Shown here piece after piece: positions 4,129-6,992 of a stretch of 6,992 nucleotides of DNA. Below the pieces are notes generated by a model, which had not been told where the DNA came from, made no database searches, and saw only the letters and a program-made list of their open reading frames with translations. The stretch is from the NCBI GenBank assembly GCA_002389995.1, contig DGRR01000177.1, positions 1 through 6,992 of the forward strand, in the 5' to 3' direction. The first letter of the stretch is position 1. Each line of letters starts with the position of its first letter. The stretch is from Ruminococcus sp. UBA4383. GTDB taxonomy: Bacteria > Bacillota > Clostridia > Oscillospirales > Ruminococcaceae. The position numbers and the translations under genes were made by a program.

Positions 4129-6930
4129 TTATTCAAGACCTATTGTTCCGAATGAAAATTCATACTGCGGATTAAATTCATCTGAGTGCATATATCTGAG
4201 TATACTCTTTAAAAAAGCCTTTGTTTCGGGCTTATCGGATATTTCATTCAGACGGCTTGTGCATACCGTTAATTTGCCTTTGCCATATTTTACTTCATAG
4301 AGTATGCCGAGTTTGTGATTTCTTTCAAAATTATCGACAGTCTGGACTATGGGGCGGAAATCTTCGGGTGTGCCGTCAAGAATGGCATTATCCGCATGGC
4401 TTACGATATTATACCACTGTGGGGTTGAATAGAAACGGCTTGCAAATCCTGCAAGTGACGGGTGATTATCGTCTATGAGAAGTCCGAGAGTACCGACAGG
4501 AATTTCTTTTCCCATACTTTCCGAAATGCTTTTGAACATGGGATAGCACCAGAAATCGGTACAGTAAAAGCCTTTCACACTTTCAGGGAGTTTTTCGGGG
4601 ATATACAAAACCTTTTCGCCCTGCGAGAGTAAATTTTTTACATTTTCGATATTATTTTCGATATATACTCTGCTGTTACCCATTACGGAAATTTTTTCTA
4701 TTCTGAAATCATCATCGGGATATGCCCATAATTCATAGCAGTTTTCCGCAAGGGGCTTATCAGTAAGCTGACCGTCTTTTTTAATCAGTCTCATATCAAT
4801 ATCATTAAGACCGCTGAAAGGGACAGTAAACTCAATATCACCTGCATAAGAGATACCCTGTTCAAGTTCAGGGATATAAATATTTTCCTGCTCCTCATCG
4901 GTTGACCATGCAATTTTCAGGTCATAGAGATTTTTACCGCACATATTTCTGACATAAACGGGAATTTTCAGTTTCTGACCGACAGTCACGACAAAATCAT
5001 CAATTTCCGCAAGGATAACTATATCCGAGCAGAAAAATTTCCATTTTCTGTGGATATCATATTTTTTAACGAAAGATTTTTCCTGCATCAAAGCGTTGAG
5101 CATACCGACAAGAGCCGTACCCTGTCCTGAAAAATCCTGTAAATCGAGGAGCTGGAATCCCGATATATATTCCGAGCGCATAGCCGCCTCTATTTCGAGT
5201 TTATAGCAGTTAAAGGCGAGCATACCCGATGCATTGTGGAAATCCTCCGCATATGAGAGCATATTTTTCTTTTCAAGTCTTTCACGGAAAATTTCAAGGT
5301 TACGGGGCTTTAACGTACCTGTATATTCCTTTATTTCGCTGTAATCGGGATATGAGCAGTATTGTCCTGTTTCGTGGGTGATAATTGGTTTTGAGGGGAT
5401 AAGTCCTTCTGAATTTCCGTTTACCTTTACTTTTTTGACACCTGTGCCGTACTGGATTTCGATTTCCTTCACATTGTCATTGATGTCCGAGGTTTCTGTT
5501 TCGGGGAAAATCATTTTATCGAAAGAATGTGAAGTATTTGGTTTTTCAGCCTGTACGAATCCGAGCGGTATATCGCACTGACCGTATGAACCTCTTATAA
5601 GTCTGTCACGGCTGAGGCGGACACCTGAGAAGAAATCGTCATTAGGCTGGATATTTGGATAAAACTGGAAATTATTGCTTCCCTGAGTATACAGATGCCT
5701 TTTGTCGAGGGAGTGGTATTCTGCGAGGACTTCATCAAGTCTCTGAGGACTGCCCCAGAGTTCATTTCCGAGGGACATCATAACAAATGACGGGTGATTT
5801 CCGAAGGTTTTTAAAATTCTCCTGCCCTCCTCAATCAGATATTCCTGTTCCTGAGCGTTATAATTTTCCTCATCGGGGGCGGCAAAAGTTCCCCAGAAAG
5901 GGAGTTCGGGCTGTAAATACATTCCGAGCATATCAGCGGCTGTAAATGCCGCATCAGGCGGACAGCAGGTATGAAAGCGCAGGTGATTGAATCCCCAGTC
6001 TTTTATTACTGAGAGATATTTAAGCCATTCTTCAACGCTTGCGGGGGCTGCGCCTGTGAGGGGGAAAAGCATACCGTCATGTTTTCCACGCAGGTAAACA
6101 GTTTTGTTATTTATTTTTATATTCATTCCGTCAGTTTTTATATCCCTGAAACCGAAATGGACTGTTTTAACGTCATTACTGCCGCACAGAGCCGCTTTAA
6201 GTGTATATATCACGGGAGAAAATTCTTCCCATAAGGAAACATCATCAAGCTTTATAATTACTTCGGGATTTTCAGTGCTTATGTGGTATATATTTGCATC
6301 TATAAGTTTTCCGTCAACGGAAGAACCCCATATATTCACATCAGCCTGATTTATATTTTCGAGTTCAAATACAAGTTTTATCTCTTTATTTTCGGCATTC
6401 GGACAGGGGGTAATATTTCTGATGCCGTTTTTTTCGGATATTATGAGGGAGATATCGCCTGTTATGCCGTTCCAGTTTGACTGTGTATCGGGAGAAGTCA
6501 TATGACCGCCCTTTATCGGGTAATCTGTATTGCTTACCATGATGCATATATTATTTTCGCCTGAAACGGCATAGTTTGATATGTCATATATATGGGGAGT
6601 ACAAAGGCTGTCATACTCACCTGCATATTTTCCGTTTATCCAGACTTTTGTAAGTCTTGTACGTTCGAGGAAAAGCTGTATTTTTTTATTTTCAATATCG
6701 GGGAGGTATGCAGTTCTGTAATACCATGCATAGCCTTCATAAGCGTATTCATCTGTAAGAAAACCTGTTTCACGTTCGGGATTGGGATTTCCTTTTTTTT
6801 CGGCTGAGGTTGTAGAGGGTAAAAATATATTTTCATCGGGTACAGAGAGAAAATAATTTTCTTCAATTCCTTTGAGAGCCTTATCTTCACGGAATTTCCA
6901 TATTCCTGAGAGATTGATTTTATTTATCAT
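4129..6930 (-). CDS. Glycoside hydrolase family 2 protein, substrate unknown
   Basis: This 933-residue retaining exo-glycosidase has no signal peptide, so it likely acts in the cytoplasm on imported oligosaccharides. Domains in order: GH2 N-terminal jelly roll (about 4-170, with LSGIWKFRED, AWYYRT, KVWINGKYAGEYDS and WNGITGDI), an Ig-like domain (about 180-270), a TIM barrel (about 272-625), a beta-sandwich (about 640-740) and a C-terminal alpha/beta module (about 745-915). The barrel carries LRGKHDG (280-286), FNHLRFHTCCPP (314-325), the acid/base site SLGNELWG with E390, and THETGQY with probable nucleophile E520. The C-terminal module (HPSLAGF, the stretch around WYN to ILDG, and GKGKLTVCTSRL) resembles the class I amidotransferase-like fold attached to some GH2 and beta-galactosidase enzymes. 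Beta-galactosidase, beta-glucuronidase, or an enzyme acting on pectin side chains are all possible; the sequence alone does not decide. GGAG (6937-6940) lies 6 nt before the ATG and directly follows the stop of the upstream gene. Confidence 0.88.
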   Translation of the reverse strand: MINKINLSGIWKFREDKALKGIEENYFLSVPDENIFLPSTTSAEKKGNPNPERETGFLTDEYAYEGYAWYYRTAYLPDIENKKIQLFLERTRLTKVWINGKYAGEYDSLCTPHIYDISNYAVSGENNICIMVSNTDYPIKGGHMTSPDTQSNWNGITGDISLIISEKNGIRNITPCPNAENKEIKLVFELENINQADVNIWGSSVDGKLIDANIYHISTENPEVIIKLDDVSLWEEFSPVIYTLKAALCGSNDVKTVHFGFRDIKTDGMNIKINNKTVYLRGKHDGMLFPLTGAAPASVEEWLKYLSVIKDWGFNHLRFHTCCPPDAAFTAADMLGMYLQPELPFWGTFAAPDEENYNAQEQEYLIEEGRRILKTFGNHPSFVMMSLGNELWGSPQRLDEVLAEYHSLDKRHLYTQGSNNFQFYPNIQPNDDFFSGVRLSRDRLIRGSYGQCDIPLGFVQAEKPNTSHSFDKMIFPETETSDINDNVKEIEIQYGTGVKKVKVNGNSEGLIPSKPIITHETGQYCSYPDYSEIKEYTGTLKPRNLEIFRERLEKKNMLSYAEDFHNASGMLAFNCYKLEIEAAMRSEYISGFQLLDLQDFSGQGTALVGMLNALMQEKSFVKKYDIHRKWKFFCSDIVILAEIDDFVVTVGQKLKIPVYVRNMCGKNLYDLKIAWSTDEEQENIYIPELEQGISYAGDIEFTVPFSGLNDIDMRLIKKDGQLTDKPLAENCYELWAYPDDDFRIEKISVMGNSRVYIENNIENVKNLLSQGEKVLYIPEKLPESVKGFYCTDFWCYPMFKSISESMGKEIPVGTLGLLIDDNHPSLAGFASRFYSTPQWYNIVSHADNAILDGTPEDFRPIVQTVDNFERNHKLGILYEVKYGKGKLTVCTSRLNEISDKPETKAFLKSILRYMHSDEFNPQYEFSFGTIGLE

Positions 6931-6941
6931 AATAAACTCCG

Positions 6942-6992
6942 TTAATAGTCGATATAGTTAATAATTGCGTCCATAGCAAGGTAATATTCTTT
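6942..6992 (-). CDS. C-terminal end of the gene upstream of the glycosidase (partial)
   Basis: Read on the minus strand from the window edge, this frame encodes 16 residues ending AIINYIDY and stops with TAA at 6944-6942. The stop lies 11 nt before the glycosidase ATG and abuts its GGAG ribosome binding site. A second frame stays open past this point, but the spacing favours this one. The tight gap suggests a coupled operon and explains why no promoter is visible for the glycosidase in the window. The product cannot be named from so short a tail; a sugar-utilisation gene would be expected but is only a guess. Confidence 0.6.
   Translation of the reverse strand, partial: KEYYLAMDAIINYIDY

Noticed and set aside
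4221..6890. Several open frames of 65-85 codons overlapping the glycosidase on both strands
   Set aside because: All lie within the GH2 coding sequence in other frames, with no ribosome binding site or recognisable protein pattern.
1..6992. Mobile elements, CRISPR arrays, defence or toxin-antitoxin systems
   Set aside because: No transposase, integrase, terminal inverted repeats, attachment-site duplication at the tRNAs, regularly spaced repeats or toxin-antitoxin gene pair was seen.

Overview
The window looks like a chromosomal segment from a low-GC member of the Clostridia, most likely a Ruminococcus-like member of the Oscillospiraceae from a gut or similar plant-fibre habitat. This rests on several signs: AT-rich promoters with sigma-A-type TTGACA/TATAAT boxes, strong AGGAGG-type ribosome binding sites, tRNA genes without an encoded CCA, a RelQ-type small alarmone synthetase, a small DUF6514-like protein, and a cytoplasmic family 2 glycoside hydrolase. 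The assignment is inferred from style and protein families; no database search was done.

Layout. Positions 1-54 hold the 3' tail of an unidentified plus-strand gene that overlaps the start of a polytopic MOP/Wzx-type polysaccharide flippase (47-1474). Two stem-loops follow and separate it from a convergent tRNA-Arg(ACG) on the minus strand (1548-1621). A divergent, A/T-tract-rich intergenic region carries the minus-strand tRNA-Arg promoter and a perfect-consensus plus-strand promoter for tRNA-Lys(TTT) (1821-1893). Both tRNA genes have clear terminators. tRNA-Lys converges on a minus-strand block of three genes, each with its own promoter. In order of transcription these are a RelQ-like (p)ppGpp synthetase (3183-3875), a 100-residue DUF6514-like protein (2759-3061) and a four-helix DUF2798-like membrane protein (1978-2544). 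The last has a leader of about 128 nt that folds into a long hairpin ending in a U tract, an attenuator-like arrangement. After another terminator, the right third is a 933-residue GH2-family glycosidase on the minus strand (4129-6930). The C-terminal tail of another minus-strand gene ends 11 nt upstream of it.

How the genes fit together. The flippase belongs to a surface-polysaccharide cluster lying mostly to the left. The GH2 enzyme has no signal peptide and is tightly coupled to an upstream partner, so it probably belongs to an intracellular oligosaccharide-degradation operon lying to the right. The middle is housekeeping: tRNAs, stringent-response alarmone synthesis and two poorly characterised small proteins. 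I found no defence system, mobile element, CRISPR array or convincing new multi-gene system. The most interesting unexplained structure is the leader hairpin of the DUF2798-like gene. Second is a recurring inverted repeat that overlaps the -10 box of four promoters.
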